Part shown: one piece after another, positions 23,401-31,660 of the stretch
Position numbering within the stretch: position 1 is the first letter of the stretch
How the letters are laid out: the number at the start of each line of letters is the position of its first letter
NCBI GenBank assembly: GCA_033980235.1
Contig: CM067067.1
Span: 21,759,903-21,823,902 of the forward strand
Direction: 5' to 3'
Source: Diadema setosum
Lineage: Eukaryota > Echinodermata > Echinoidea > Diadematoida > Diadematidae
Length of the DNA stretch: 64,000 bases
Notes under the pieces: model-generated
What the model was told of the DNA's origin: nothing
The model's database searches: none
What the model saw: the letters and a program-made list of their open reading frames with translations, nothing else
Translations under genes and position numbers: made by a program

Positions 23401-26400
23401 TGAAAGGACCATGCTGATTTAGGCAGGGGAACAGTTGGACATAACAGTAGACATTGTCCTGTCTTATCACTCATCGAGACAGATTTTCAGGTTCGGTTCT
23501 ATTTTAAGCAAGATCAGAATTGATATAGAGCACCATTAAACATCAGATCATCAATATTACAAGTTATTATTTGTTAATGGTTGTTGTCATCTTGCAGCAT
23601 ACGTGCAGTTCGTCCACTTTTTCTCCTTTTTGTAAGGGGGGTGAGGAGATGCGTAAAGATGTCTTGTTTATATCAAGATTTTGTTCTGTAAAAAGTAAGA
23701 AACCTTGCGAAGAAAATAAACAAGGTCATTGCAAAAACAAATCTTAATTGGTATGGATTGCATTGAATATGAAAACAGGTTAAAAGGAAGGCTAGTGGTG
23801 GGAGATAAGGTTCAACTAAACGTAAATGCTTTCCCACTAAATGTCTACAGCTTGAGATGTAATTAAAGGTTGTGTACAGTTCTGGTCGAGGTGAGGATTT
23901 AGCTTTTAACGTTTTGCGAGATATTCAGAAACCACTCTATGAGATGTCAAAGAGCATGCAGTTCTCAGGGGTATCAAAAGTTTATTCGATGAAAATCGGT
24001 ATTGAAATGGCTGAGATACTTTGTAATCATAAAATCTTTTGTTGGATTACTCTTATCATGTCTCATAATGTTTGGAGCGAAACTAATTTAAATCCAAAAG
24101 GTTGTAATCATGGTAGAGTATGTTTTTCCTTCATGAGATATAGGAGTTTGATTCAGAAGAGAAAATAATTTTTGATCATTTTACTTAGTAAACGCAATGA
24201 CACTATTTCAATCATTTCTGTGTCACAGCTTGATGTGACCTGTGTGAAAAAAACAACAACAAATAAGTCCCTCCCATTGGGAATATTGTCAAGTTTTCAT
24301 TTTGTATTAATGTTTATAGTGGTTGCAAAATTCTACAGTAAATTCTGTATTCTACATATAAGATTTGTCATCAGTGCCATTTTTGCCTCCCACTTTCATA
24401 TAGTTTTGGTTGAGACCTTACTCCAGGTTTCTAACATTTTAGGTGAGATAATGAGAAACCTCTTATAAAATATGAAAGAACATGTAATTCAAAGAGGAAT
24501 TCAAATTTTATTTGATGAAAATTGTTTTTGAAATAGCTAAGCTATCCAAAACAGAGCAATCCTAATAAAAGTTGGGTCCCATCTTTTATTAGGATCTCTT
24601 TGTTGTACTTTGTTTTTGGATATTTTAGCCATTCCTAAGCCGATTTTCATCAAATAAACCTTGAAGTCCTCTCAGAATGGCATGTTCTGTACTATTTCAT
24701 GAGTGGTTTCTTGGTATCTCACAAAAAGTTAATAGCCCTATCCTCATCTCCACCAATACTATACCATCCCTTTCATGTTTGTGTGGATGATGTGACAAAA
24801 CGAAAGAAACAGAGGCATGTTCCTGGTCAGATTAAGTATAGAGCTTTGTGACAATGACACTTGAGATTCATCAGTTGACAGCAATCCATAGGACAAGACG
24901 TGCCATATCAAAGATTAATTTTTTCTCATTAGTGATCAAGTGGATTGTCAGTCAAAATGATCGTTATCTATTAAGGAACACTGCATGCTATGCAAAAACA
25001 AGGAACAAACAGCAGACCAAACTCCACATGATAAGCACCTTGATTGTTGTTATTGGAAAATTTAGCCTTGACTGTCAAAGTATTCCAGCTCCAACCCCCC
25101 CCCCCAATCCACCACTTGAAATTCTATAATTATCAAAGAAAATAAACAAATGACGTATGTGTTTGCACGTCTGCACAGTGAAATCTATTTGTGACCTAAA
25201 CCATGTGTAGTGAAGCCACACATTGCAGGAATTTGTCCATTAAGAGAGATAAGATGATATGGTCATGCCTAAAAGACTTCTTTGTATCGCCATGCTCCAG
25301 AATTGATGGTAGTGTGTCTTTATGGGGTTTCGTTTTCTTTTTACATTTACTTTTTACATTACTTTTCCACATTGGGCCCGCAGCCATGTATTTTCGTCAT
25401 TGGCCCAGTGCCATCCATGATTAGCAGTCTTTAGGGGACTTTTTGTGGGAGTGGAAGAAGAGGACCTGAAGAAGTAAATAAAAGCCCAGAGTTACAATGT
25501 ACATCAGTATGAAGAAAATTGCAGATCATATCTCAATATTCTGTCCGCAGATTGTGGGTGAAAAAAAAAAAATTAAAAAAGAGGAAGTCATGTTCGTAGC
25601 AATGTCTCATAAATGTGTTTTTAATCCTGTTTACTAGAACAGACCAGTCAGACACACATCCAGCTCAAACAGCGTTCTGTTCAATCCCAAGACCTGCTAG
25701 CCAGTGCACACACATCGCAGCTCACAATACACTCTGATACGTTACATACATCTGTACATGTACCGAGCGCATATGCACATCCGCGAAGAGTATGCAGTTT
25801 GCCTGTTGCAGAGTTGCTGTTATTTTTGTGCAGTATTTTGTAATCTTTGTTTTTGCCAAAAATACTGCAGGTTTCGTAGGAAATACTGTTTAGTTCAAAT
25901 TGTATTCCTATGCACGTCTATTGCAGGAAAGGTAAAATGCTGCGTACTGTTTTTTTTTCCACCAAAAATACACCTTTTCAGCCCTCAGAAAACTTCAATG
26001 CTGTTTGCAAGGTTAGCATCCCTGCAGTCTACAGAAATCACCAAGCTAAGTTTTTGCCCCAACAAATATGTGCTCTGGAGGTCAAGCTATACAGACTGTA
26101 GACATACAGCCACAGTTGGGCAAAACTTGACCCGAAACTACCTCTTGGCACATTTTATTTTGAAAGAAAAAAATAATGGCATTTAATCTTGCTGTCGGGG
26201 TGAATGAACATGACTTGATTTGCATCAAAAGTGCTACTTGATATTATGACGAGGTTGTTTTGCTGTCCTGAAAAGGTTAAATGCGATGTATACAGGCTTG
26301 CATGGAGTGTCCATTTCACTACCTGTGTTTCTTAGAAGATATGCATGCTGAAATCAGAGTTAGATAGGAATGTACTAACTCGGATTCTTGCAAAAAGCGA

Positions 26401-29400
26401 TGTCCTGTTAAACCTAGCTAAGCAGAGCAATTAGGCATGGTACTTCCAAGAGGGCTGCCAAAGACCACACAAATCAAGAAGGAACTTTATACTACTATGA
26501 GAAGTCTAGAATATCCTGCAGGGGGCCTTCAAAGTGAAGGATATGTGCTTTAATACTTCATTGTCTAATCAAAATTTTTAAACGGATAGCATTCTTTATT
26601 AGCAGTGGACCCCGGAACCTGCGTACTGCATCTGGCTTTTTGATATAGTACTTTTTTTTTGTATTCTGGCGAAAATTTTGTTGAGGGCAATTTGCAAGAC
26701 CACAGCTAGACAAACTTCATGCAGGGGCGGATCCAGGAATTCCGTAAAGGGGAGGCACCTTTACAAAATTAAAGGGAGCGCATGCCCCCCCCCCCTTTCT
26801 TCTTTTTATTTCTTTTGTTTTAACAAAAATAAAGAGGGGCGCGTGCCCAGTGCGCCCCCTCTGGATCCTCCACTGTCATGGTCTTCATCACCTGAGGGAT
26901 GTTCTGTCATGATCATTGAATGATAGCGAGCGAATGATTGTGAGAGTTTTTGTCTGTGTTTGCGTGAGCTTGGGGAGAGGTTCTTATGTGAAGCTGTTTT
27001 TTCTTTTTCTTCCTGAGACTACATTTCCAACTGAAGACTTTCTGTCCATCTATGAATCTATAATGACTGGCAGTGATCCCACTTTTCTGTATGATTTTAT
27101 ATGTGGACAAGGTTCAAGTAATTATAGCCGAATCACATCCCAAATTATTTGCCGAGTGTCTATTCCCGCGTGACCCACTTAAGAATCACCCTTGTGACCC
27201 ACTTACGAATCACGCGATACCGAAAGAAAACAAAGTCCCCTGGAAATGACCACCGTAGAGGGGAACTTTCATCCCAAACCATATCTGTGAGTCTCGGCGA
27301 AAAGATATATCAGTAGAACAAATCCGTAAAGTTTCAGGAAAATTCCACAAAATGTCCGTTTTCTCCATGAAAACTGCACCCTTCCTAAACTTCAAGCTGA
27401 TTAAAAGGTAATATTATTCCCATTGGCTTCTAAAGTAGGTCTCAGTACAGCATTTGTTTTGGAGGGAGGAGAGTATGTAGGGAAGTCAGTGTTTTTATAA
27501 TTCTCTTTTCCCATCTGTCCTTTGTCATCGTGAAGTTCTCTTTGTCTCAACAATATGATTACTGCTCATTGAAAAAGAAAAGGAAGGAATGTAACATGCC
27601 TACGGGCAATAGTAAATGTATTTACTTTTGTGTGCCCTGACCCTCATGTAGTCTCCATTCATTTCATTTTCACATTGTGTAACGTGTACAGTACAGTGTA
27701 TCCTTTGTAATGTTCATTCTGGTTTTTGTTTCATGTTTGTGATGTTAATGATATGTATCCTATAGTCTTTTCTTGGTCGAATAAATAATAATAATAATAA
27801 ATAATCAGAATGCTTTTGCTTTGAATGGCTAATGTACTCTTGTTTTTCTGTCTTCTTCATTGATTCTCTTGACAGAATGTTTCCCCAGACATTCGCAAAG
27901 TCCTAGTTGGCAACAAATGCGACTTTCAGCACCGTCGAGTTGTGCAGAAGAGAGCTATCATAGTAAGTACCTGCAAATGATCAATTCAAACAAAAAATTA
28001 CAAGAATCAGTTGACTCAAATAAGAAAAAAAAAAAATAAAGGAAGCAACTGATCCCAAACTGCATAATGCATGTAGTGTGATGAGGTTTGGGAAATGTGT
28101 CAACAAATGTTTCAGGATATTACTCGATATACCAAAGCTCGACATTCATCAGCAGTGGCCCAGAGCATCCAGAAGTACACATGTAGATGTCAGGCCACCA
28201 AAAGAGTGTGAGTGTGTACTTTGTTTTTCTCATCCTGAAGAGGGGAGAATATCTCATATAATGCAAATCAAGTCAGTTTAAAATCATTGTCTTGTCTATT
28301 GTCTACTACACAATGATCAAAACAATTTTCAGATCTCTTTGATTCAAATTAGTCATAGGCAAAATCCATCCCAAGACTAAATCACTATCTTTTGATACAT
28401 ATCCTCCATTTCTAAGCCAACAGGCCTGATGGCAAAATACCTCACATTCTTGATTTAATTACATTCTCCCTCAAGGGAATCAAAACAATTGCAAAATCAT
28501 TGAGTAAGCGACACACACGTACGAATAAACTTGCAATTATCAAAGAAATTTAGTGATTTTTCAAAGAAATCTGTAGCACACACGTCAGTATCAAAAGTAT
28601 TTGTCCCTCTTCTAAGGGGATTTTTTTTTTTGGGGGGGGGGGAGGAAGAAAAACAAAATAGCAGAGAGACATGAATGATGATATACAGGTGTAGGCATGC
28701 TTGGTATGCTTACAAGTAAAATTCTGATGATGCAAACTGGTTTTCTTATTTTTCACATTTCATTCCCTATTAAAGCAGTTGTTGCTTTGCATTGGGTATT
28801 AGTAAAGTGAATGACCACTCCAAGGCAATGTGTAATTACGATAGGACAGGTTCTGCATTGGAAAAAAAAATTGTAAATACACAAATATTTGTAAAGAATA
28901 TTGGCAGAGTCTGGCATTCCAGACATGATGGTGAATTCTTCCTGATAAGAGACAAACACAAATGCATTATATTTATTGCGGTACTGGAGACACAAGCATT
29001 GACGTTTGTTTCTTATCAGATGCTACAGCATAATTATGTCATAACTTTATGGGCATTATTTGTCTTTAAGGGCGACAGTGGAATAAATATTTTATGCCTC
29101 CTCCATATCAGTCACTTCAGAGACTGCAATGTGGACTTAAATCTACTTCTACACGTATATGCATTTAAAATCCATATCCAACAACAACTCTCCTGTTTAT
29201 TACATGGGCGCGCAATTTTACATTTCTCTCTCGATTCTTGCCCATACAAACGCTGAAATGTGTCAACATTTCACCATGCAAATATACAATGAATAAATGA
29301 AATGAATGAGGTATTTCAGATGAAACAAGTGGTTGGCACACATGATGTTAGTACACCACTGTTCTATAGTAGGCTCATCCACTGTGCACGAGTACCCCCA

Positions 29401-30682
29401 AACAGGGTAAACTCAGATAGTTCTTGGAAGTGACGATTTAATGATGCCAGTTTTACTACTTTTACTGTCATAGATCATACATGTATTCTTTCATTCACAG
29501 CTGGCGGACGCTTTCGAATTTCCCCTCTTTGAGGCCAGCGCAAAGACGGGATTCAACGTCGACAAGGCGTTCGAGAATCTTGCCCGACAGATGCTCTCCT
29601 GCTATCAGAGAAGGGTATGCGGCATGATTGATTTGAATGATTTCACTTTCCCCTGTGCATGTCATTGCCTCTTAATAAGGCACAATGGTGAATAAATGAT
29701 AACCTGTGCAAACATGTTGCATTATACAGAGAATGTTTTGTCATTGAATAATTGCATGAAATGGAACAGTTTCTTTTTATCTTTCGCACACTGCACACAT
29801 CAATGACTTCATCTATATATCTCTTTCTTTATCTGTTTATCTATCTATCTACCTATCTATTTATCTATTTCGTATATTCATTATCTGTCTTTTTATATGG
29901 CTAGTTTTCAATATGGACACATATGTATATATACACACTCAGTCAATATATCTATTTTTAGTGCCAATCTGGAGGAAAAACAAGAAAAAAGATGTTCATC
30001 AGGGGAAAAAAAAAACTGCTGACATCCAGCCTGCCCCTTTTGCTCTTACTGTTGTGTGTCCCTGATCTTCCCTTGTTAGTGCATTTTGTGTTATTGTATG
30101 TCTGTCATCGATACAGCGTATATAATGATTTTCTACTTTGACAAAGATTGCGCTGGGATCAAAATTTCAGGCCCCTTTGGACTCATAGTGTCAATCATAT
30201 GCAGATGGGAATAGTTACGTAGTTTATATCTTTGTACTAAGTTAATATTTTTGCACTAATTGAAAATGATGAGCAAGCTGTCAGTGATGCACTCTGAACA
30301 AGAAACATACTGGTATAAATATTTTGCATTAACAAAAAAAAATCATAATTAACCAGAGTCGATCTCTTGTAATGTAAATCTCTTGAATACGTAACAATGA
30401 AGTCTGAATTAGTGTGTAATTAGTGCACAAAATGGTCCTATGTAATGCTAATTATCGATTTAACAAGTCAACCAAATGCTTGTGACCTTCTGTTTTATTT
30501 TTAATAGTCATTGAGTTTCTGTCATCATTTGTAATTCAGTTCTTGTCTAATCCCCCTCAATTTGTGTCCTCTCAATCCATGATCAGATGTCTACGAAGAA
30601 GATATTGGAGCGCCCCTTCTCGGCGGAGAAGCTCGAGTACATGGCAAAGAAAAAGACCACATTTGCCATCTGTTCCTGTTGA
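9805..30682 (+). CDS. Rab-type small GTPase, seven exons (whole gene span)
   Basis: Joining 9805-10024, 11221-11281, 18567-18627, 20122-20199, 27876-27962, 29501-29614 and 30587-30682 gives 717 bases, in frame throughout: 238 residues plus TGA. All junctions are GT-AG. G-box motifs are in order: P-loop GDTCVGKTS (47-55), switch threonine in GTIG (71-74), WDTAGQE (94-100), NKCD (153-156), ASAK (181-184). The protein ends Cys-Ser-Cys, a Rab prenylation signal, so it should act on membranes in vesicle traffic. It has a Pro/Ser-rich N-terminal extension of about 39 residues. Rab family motifs are altered: IGMDM where most Rabs have IGVDF, and RLDVW where most have KLQIW. It resembles several Rabs (8, 18, 35) about equally, so I give no subfamily. 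Introns reach 7.7 kb and are full of repeats. Confidence 0.9.
10025..11220 (+). other. Rab intron 1
   Basis: 1.2-kb phase-1 intron with donor GTATGT and acceptor CTCGTGCAG. It contains a TA microsatellite at 10745-10781. I see no other feature. Confidence 0.85.
11221..11281 (+). CDS. Rab gene exon 2
   Basis: 61 bases encoding GMDMKKKLIDVDGKKIRLDV and the first two bases of the WDTAGQE tryptophan (phase 2). The acceptor is preceded by a pyrimidine-rich run and the donor is GTAAGT. It carries the strand joining switch I to switch II. Confidence 0.9.
13994..14019. repeat. CA microsatellite
   Basis: Pure (CA)n run in Rab intron 2. Confidence 0.95.
14835..14888. repeat. Compound GT-TA microsatellite
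   Basis: A (GT)n run changes directly into a (TA)n run. Confidence 0.95.
15403..15604. mobile_element. TTAA-flanked small element, 202 bp
   Basis: The left end AGGGAAAATTCAGTC and right end GACTGAATTTCTCCT are inverted repeats. TTAA lies outside each (15399-15402, 15605-15608), the target signature of piggyBac- and Kolobok-type transposons. It has no coding capacity. Decayed relatives appear at about 15700-15900 and 6140-6430. Confidence 0.7.
15700..15900. repeat. Decayed relative of the 15403 element
   Basis: Shares phrases with the preceding element (CAGTTCTTGAA, GTCAATATGAATA, AAACTAAGGAAG) but the ends are not definable. Confidence 0.4.
16003..16357. repeat. 355-bp palindrome built from two opposed copies of a 91-bp element
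   Basis: A - copy of the TAACCCGTT element (16026-16116) and a + copy (16243-16333) face each other. Between them lie two iterations of a short palindromic spacer centred on TCATGA (16117-16174 and about 16199-16242), separated by a partial element end (16175-16198). The symmetry continues outside the elements: GTTTCAGTCAAGCAGTGCC on the left and its complement on the right. The arms are nearly identical, so it could form a long hairpin as DNA or as transcribed intron RNA. Confidence 0.8.
17252..17420. mobile_element. Decayed pogo-like small element
   Basis: Begins TACAGGCAACTC, continues with a diverged version of GTCCTCGGGACCGGCAGTTT and ends with TTGTAACTAAAC-like sequence. The intact relative is at 35428-35608. 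Confidence 0.45.
17422..17453. repeat. GT microsatellite
   Basis: Pure (GT)n run. Confidence 0.95.
17770..18169. repeat. Tandem duplication, two 200-bp units
   Basis: Units 17770-17969 and 17970-18169 each begin GCATGCAAATATATACTGCA and end TTTGGTAGAAA. They differ at only a few positions by eye, so the duplication is fairly recent. They lie 400 bp before Rab exon 3 and have no coding frame. Confidence 0.9.
18567..18627 (+). CDS. Rab gene exon 3 (switch II)
   Basis: 61 bases encoding DTAGQERFRTLTTAFYRGAA, with the first base completing the tryptophan of WDTAGQE. The acceptor is ATCTGTAG and the donor GTAAGC (phase 0). It carries the catalytic glutamine of the GTPase. AFYRGA matches the Rab family motif YYRGA with one change. 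Confidence 0.93.
18628..20121 (+). other. Rab intron 3
   Basis: 1.5-kb phase-0 intron. About two thirds of it is the three-unit tandem repeat at 18731-19744; the rest shows no feature. Confidence 0.85.
18731..19744. repeat. Three-unit tandem repeat, 312 + 351 + 351 bp
   Basis: Units start at 18731, 19043 and 19394, each with TTGYAAGTCTGCATTGACAA. Units 2 and 3 are nearly identical. Unit 1 is more diverged and lacks about 39 bases before GTTGGTGAAAATTGAACAG. The divergence order suggests one old duplication followed by a recent one. Confidence 0.9.
20122..20199 (+). CDS. Rab gene exon 4
   Basis: 26 codons: GIIILYDVTNEASFDHVTNW then LEDVAV. It is flanked by TTTGCAG and GTGAGC, phase 0 at both ends. 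ILYDVT is the Rab beta-4 strand motif. Confidence 0.93.
20265..21260. repeat. GTCCGTC-containing repeat with internal duplication
   Basis: Contains CGTCCGTCCGTCTGTCGTCT and then two copies of a unit with AAGGTCACAAGCAGTGGTCAA (second copy, about 21170) and GCCCAACGTTAAGTTTTTAT. The first copy of that unit (about 20445-20503 plus 21061-21080) is split by the TTAA foldback element; the second (about 21170-21240) is intact. Confidence 0.6.
20504..21060. mobile_element. TTAA foldback element, 557 bp
   Basis: Arms of about 220 bp (20504-20735 and about 20840-21060) are inverted copies; the ends read AGGGAAGGTAAACCC and its counterpart GGGTTTATCTTCCCT. TTAA flanks both ends (20500-20503, 21061-21064). 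An intact, uninserted copy of the target lies nearby: CAACGTTAAGTTTTTATGG at about 21204. This defines the insertion precisely. It has no coding capacity. Confidence 0.88.
21293..21327. repeat. Short palindrome
   Basis: CCCATTCGCGCACAA and TTGTGTACGCGAATGGG form a near-perfect stem around a four-base loop. I cannot tell whether it belongs to a mobile element end. Confidence 0.6.
21388..21479 (+). mobile_element. TAACCCGTT small element, diverged copy
   Basis: 92 bp from TAACATGTTATGGAC to TTAATGGGTTA, with the family's internal phrases GCTGATTTT, ACACACATTT and GCCCGAGTATACT. Confidence 0.7.
22298..22656. mobile_element. TTAA-flanked small element, 359 bp
   Basis: The left end AGGCATAATTTACC matches the inverse of the right end GGTAAACTGGACCT with few changes. 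TTAA lies outside both ends (22294-22297, 22657-22660). Non-coding and AT-rich. Confidence 0.65.
22857..22920 (+). mobile_element. TAACCCGTT small element, fragment
   Basis: Carries GAGGACAGTTTGATTTTGCT and ACACGCATTTCCCA, matching the left half of the family. The right end is missing. Confidence 0.5.
23867..24060 (+). mobile_element. Foldback family F, left half
   Basis: Starts at TTAA (23863-23866) with AGGTTGTGTACAGTTCTGGT and carries the family phrases GAGATATTCAGAAACCACT and TTCGATGAAAATCGG. The complementary half is absent or too decayed to see. Confidence 0.5.
24400..24773. mobile_element. Foldback family F, near-complete copy
   Basis: Left arm from TAGTTTTGGTTGAGACCTTA; right arm ends CCAATACTATACCATCCC. 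The arms are inverted, meeting at a central hairpin near 24560-24600 (CCTAATAAAAG ... CTTTTATTAGG). The best copy is at 60983-61394. Confidence 0.65.
26722..26875. mobile_element. hAT-like small element
   Basis: The left end CAGGGGCGGATCCAGG and right end CTCTGGATCCTCCACTG are inverted repeats. This terminus is widespread in animal non-autonomous hAT elements (family knowledge). I could not see a clear 8-bp target duplication. The interior is a C-tract and AT-rich. Confidence 0.6.
27876..27962 (+). CDS. Rab gene exon 5 (NKCD box)
   Basis: 29 codons including IRKVLVGNKCDFQHRRVV. NKCD is the guanine-specificity box. The acceptor is CTTGACAG, the donor GTAAGT, phase 0 at both ends. Confidence 0.93.
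27963..29500 (+). other. Rab intron 5
   Basis: 1.5-kb phase-0 intron. A T/G homopolymer run lies near 28620-28642. The 154-codon open frame at 28792-29256 has no recognisable features and lies wholly inside the intron. Confidence 0.8.
29501..29614 (+). CDS. Rab gene exon 6 (SAK box)
   Basis: 38 codons: LADAFEFPLFEASAKTGFNV then DKAFENLARQMLSCYQRR. ASAK is the G5 box contacting the guanine base. The acceptor is TTCACAG after a pyrimidine run, the donor GTATGC. GC-rich relative to the flanking intron. Confidence 0.94.
29615..30586 (+). other. Rab intron 6
   Basis: Roughly 1-kb phase-0 intron with a degenerate ATCT run near 29815-29870. No other feature. Confidence 0.8.
30587..30682 (+). CDS. 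Rab gene exon 7 (C-terminus, prenylation motif)
   Basis: 31 codons and TGA at 30680-30682. The hypervariable tail ends AKKKTTFAICSC: a basic patch followed by Cys-Ser-Cys, the CXC form of the double-geranylgeranylation site (family knowledge, as in Rab3 and Rab27). The acceptor GATCAG is weak in pyrimidines, but frame and family length fit. Confidence 0.9.
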   Translation: MSTKKILERPFSAEKLEYMAKKKTTFAICSC

Positions 30683-31568
30683 CGGAAGGGACACAGTTCT
30701 TACAGTGATCCTTGTGGTACAAGGTGTACTAACATCTCCCTCGCAAGAGACGTACATTGAGATAGAATGCATTATTTTTTTTTAAATGCATCATCAACTC
30801 AAGCGGTGCAAAGTCATGACTGATGTGGTGATTGACTGTTAGCAATGGATGCTGTCCCCTTTTTTCCCCCGTGCCGTATAATCACGGCTTAAACTCTACA
30901 AGGTTGATACTACCATTCAATAGGGAGTCGATAAACTAGATAACACTCAGCCACGGGATTCCACAACTGGACCACAGAATTTCTCAGGTCAGGTTCTTGG
31001 TTTGTGTCCGCAGGAGGTGTACGAGTTCCCCTCTCCTTTGCAAGAATGGAATCTGGACAAATCCTTCGCTTTTTTTCAACTCTATCAGTTGTCTCCGTCA
31101 AACTATTTGGGAATGATCTTTTGGAGATAAGTGCCAAGGCTTTGAAGCAGCAGAAAAGGCAGCAGGCCCCACTGGTGAATGGCTGTGAATCAAAAACAAT
31201 GTCAGTCATTTTATTAGATGTTCAGTGCCATTGGTTCAATTGAATCATATGATGGGGGTATTGTAACCATTACAGTAGCCCTGTATGTACAACCCAGTGG
31301 TGGTATGATGCTGATAAGCTTGTTACTTGAATGTTAGATGAGTCAATGTATGTGTAATTGAACTGTAACACAAACTTTTGTTGCAACCATTGAGTACAAG
31401 TTGGTAGGATACTGTCAACTCTCATTTTACATTATAGTCTCATTAATCCGAGCTTACCAAGCCTATTTTTACCCTCTCTGTCATCCTACTTATAGATTCT
31501 TTTAATGTTTTGTCGCGTACATGAAATCATGCTCAGCTCATCTATGCCTGCTTGCCTCAGTAGGTGGC

Positions 31569-31660
31569 TAACCCGTTGAGGACGGGCTGATTTTGCTACA
31601 ACACACATTTACCACAGACCCCTGCCCGAGTATACTTGGGACTCATCCTCAACGGGTTAA
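31569..31660 (+). mobile_element. TAACCCGTT small element, best copy
   Basis: 92 bp with a perfect 14-bp terminal inverted repeat, TAACCCGTTGAGGA. The interior reads CGGGCTGATTTTGCT ... GCCCGAGTATACTTGGGACT. This is the clearest member of a family also present at 16026-16116, 16243-16333, 21388-21479, 55909-56001 and 61104-61193, with fragments at 22857 and 36534. Confidence 0.85.

Larger units (their letters stand above)
20200..27875 (+). other. Rab intron 4 with repeats
   Basis: 7.7-kb intron. It holds a CCGTCCGTC-containing repeat (about 20265-21260) carrying a TTAA foldback insertion, a 92-bp element (21388-21479), a TTAA element (22298-22656), two copies of a longer foldback family (23867-24060, 24400-24773) and a hAT-like element (26722-26875). 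I see nothing nameable in 21480-22290, 22950-23860, 24780-26700 and 26880-27870 beyond short homopolymers. Confidence 0.8.

Noticed and set aside
25704..26186. 160-codon + strand frame
   Set aside because: Repetitive, Cys/His/Tyr-rich translation of low-complexity intron sequence without a domain or consistent codon use.
28792..29256. 154-codon + strand frame
   Set aside because: Lies between Rab exons 5 and 6, no recognisable motif; overlapping - strand frame also open.
30910..31209. 99-codon - strand frame downstream of the Rab stop
   Set aside because: Antisense to the presumed Rab 3' UTR, no domain and no splice partners.
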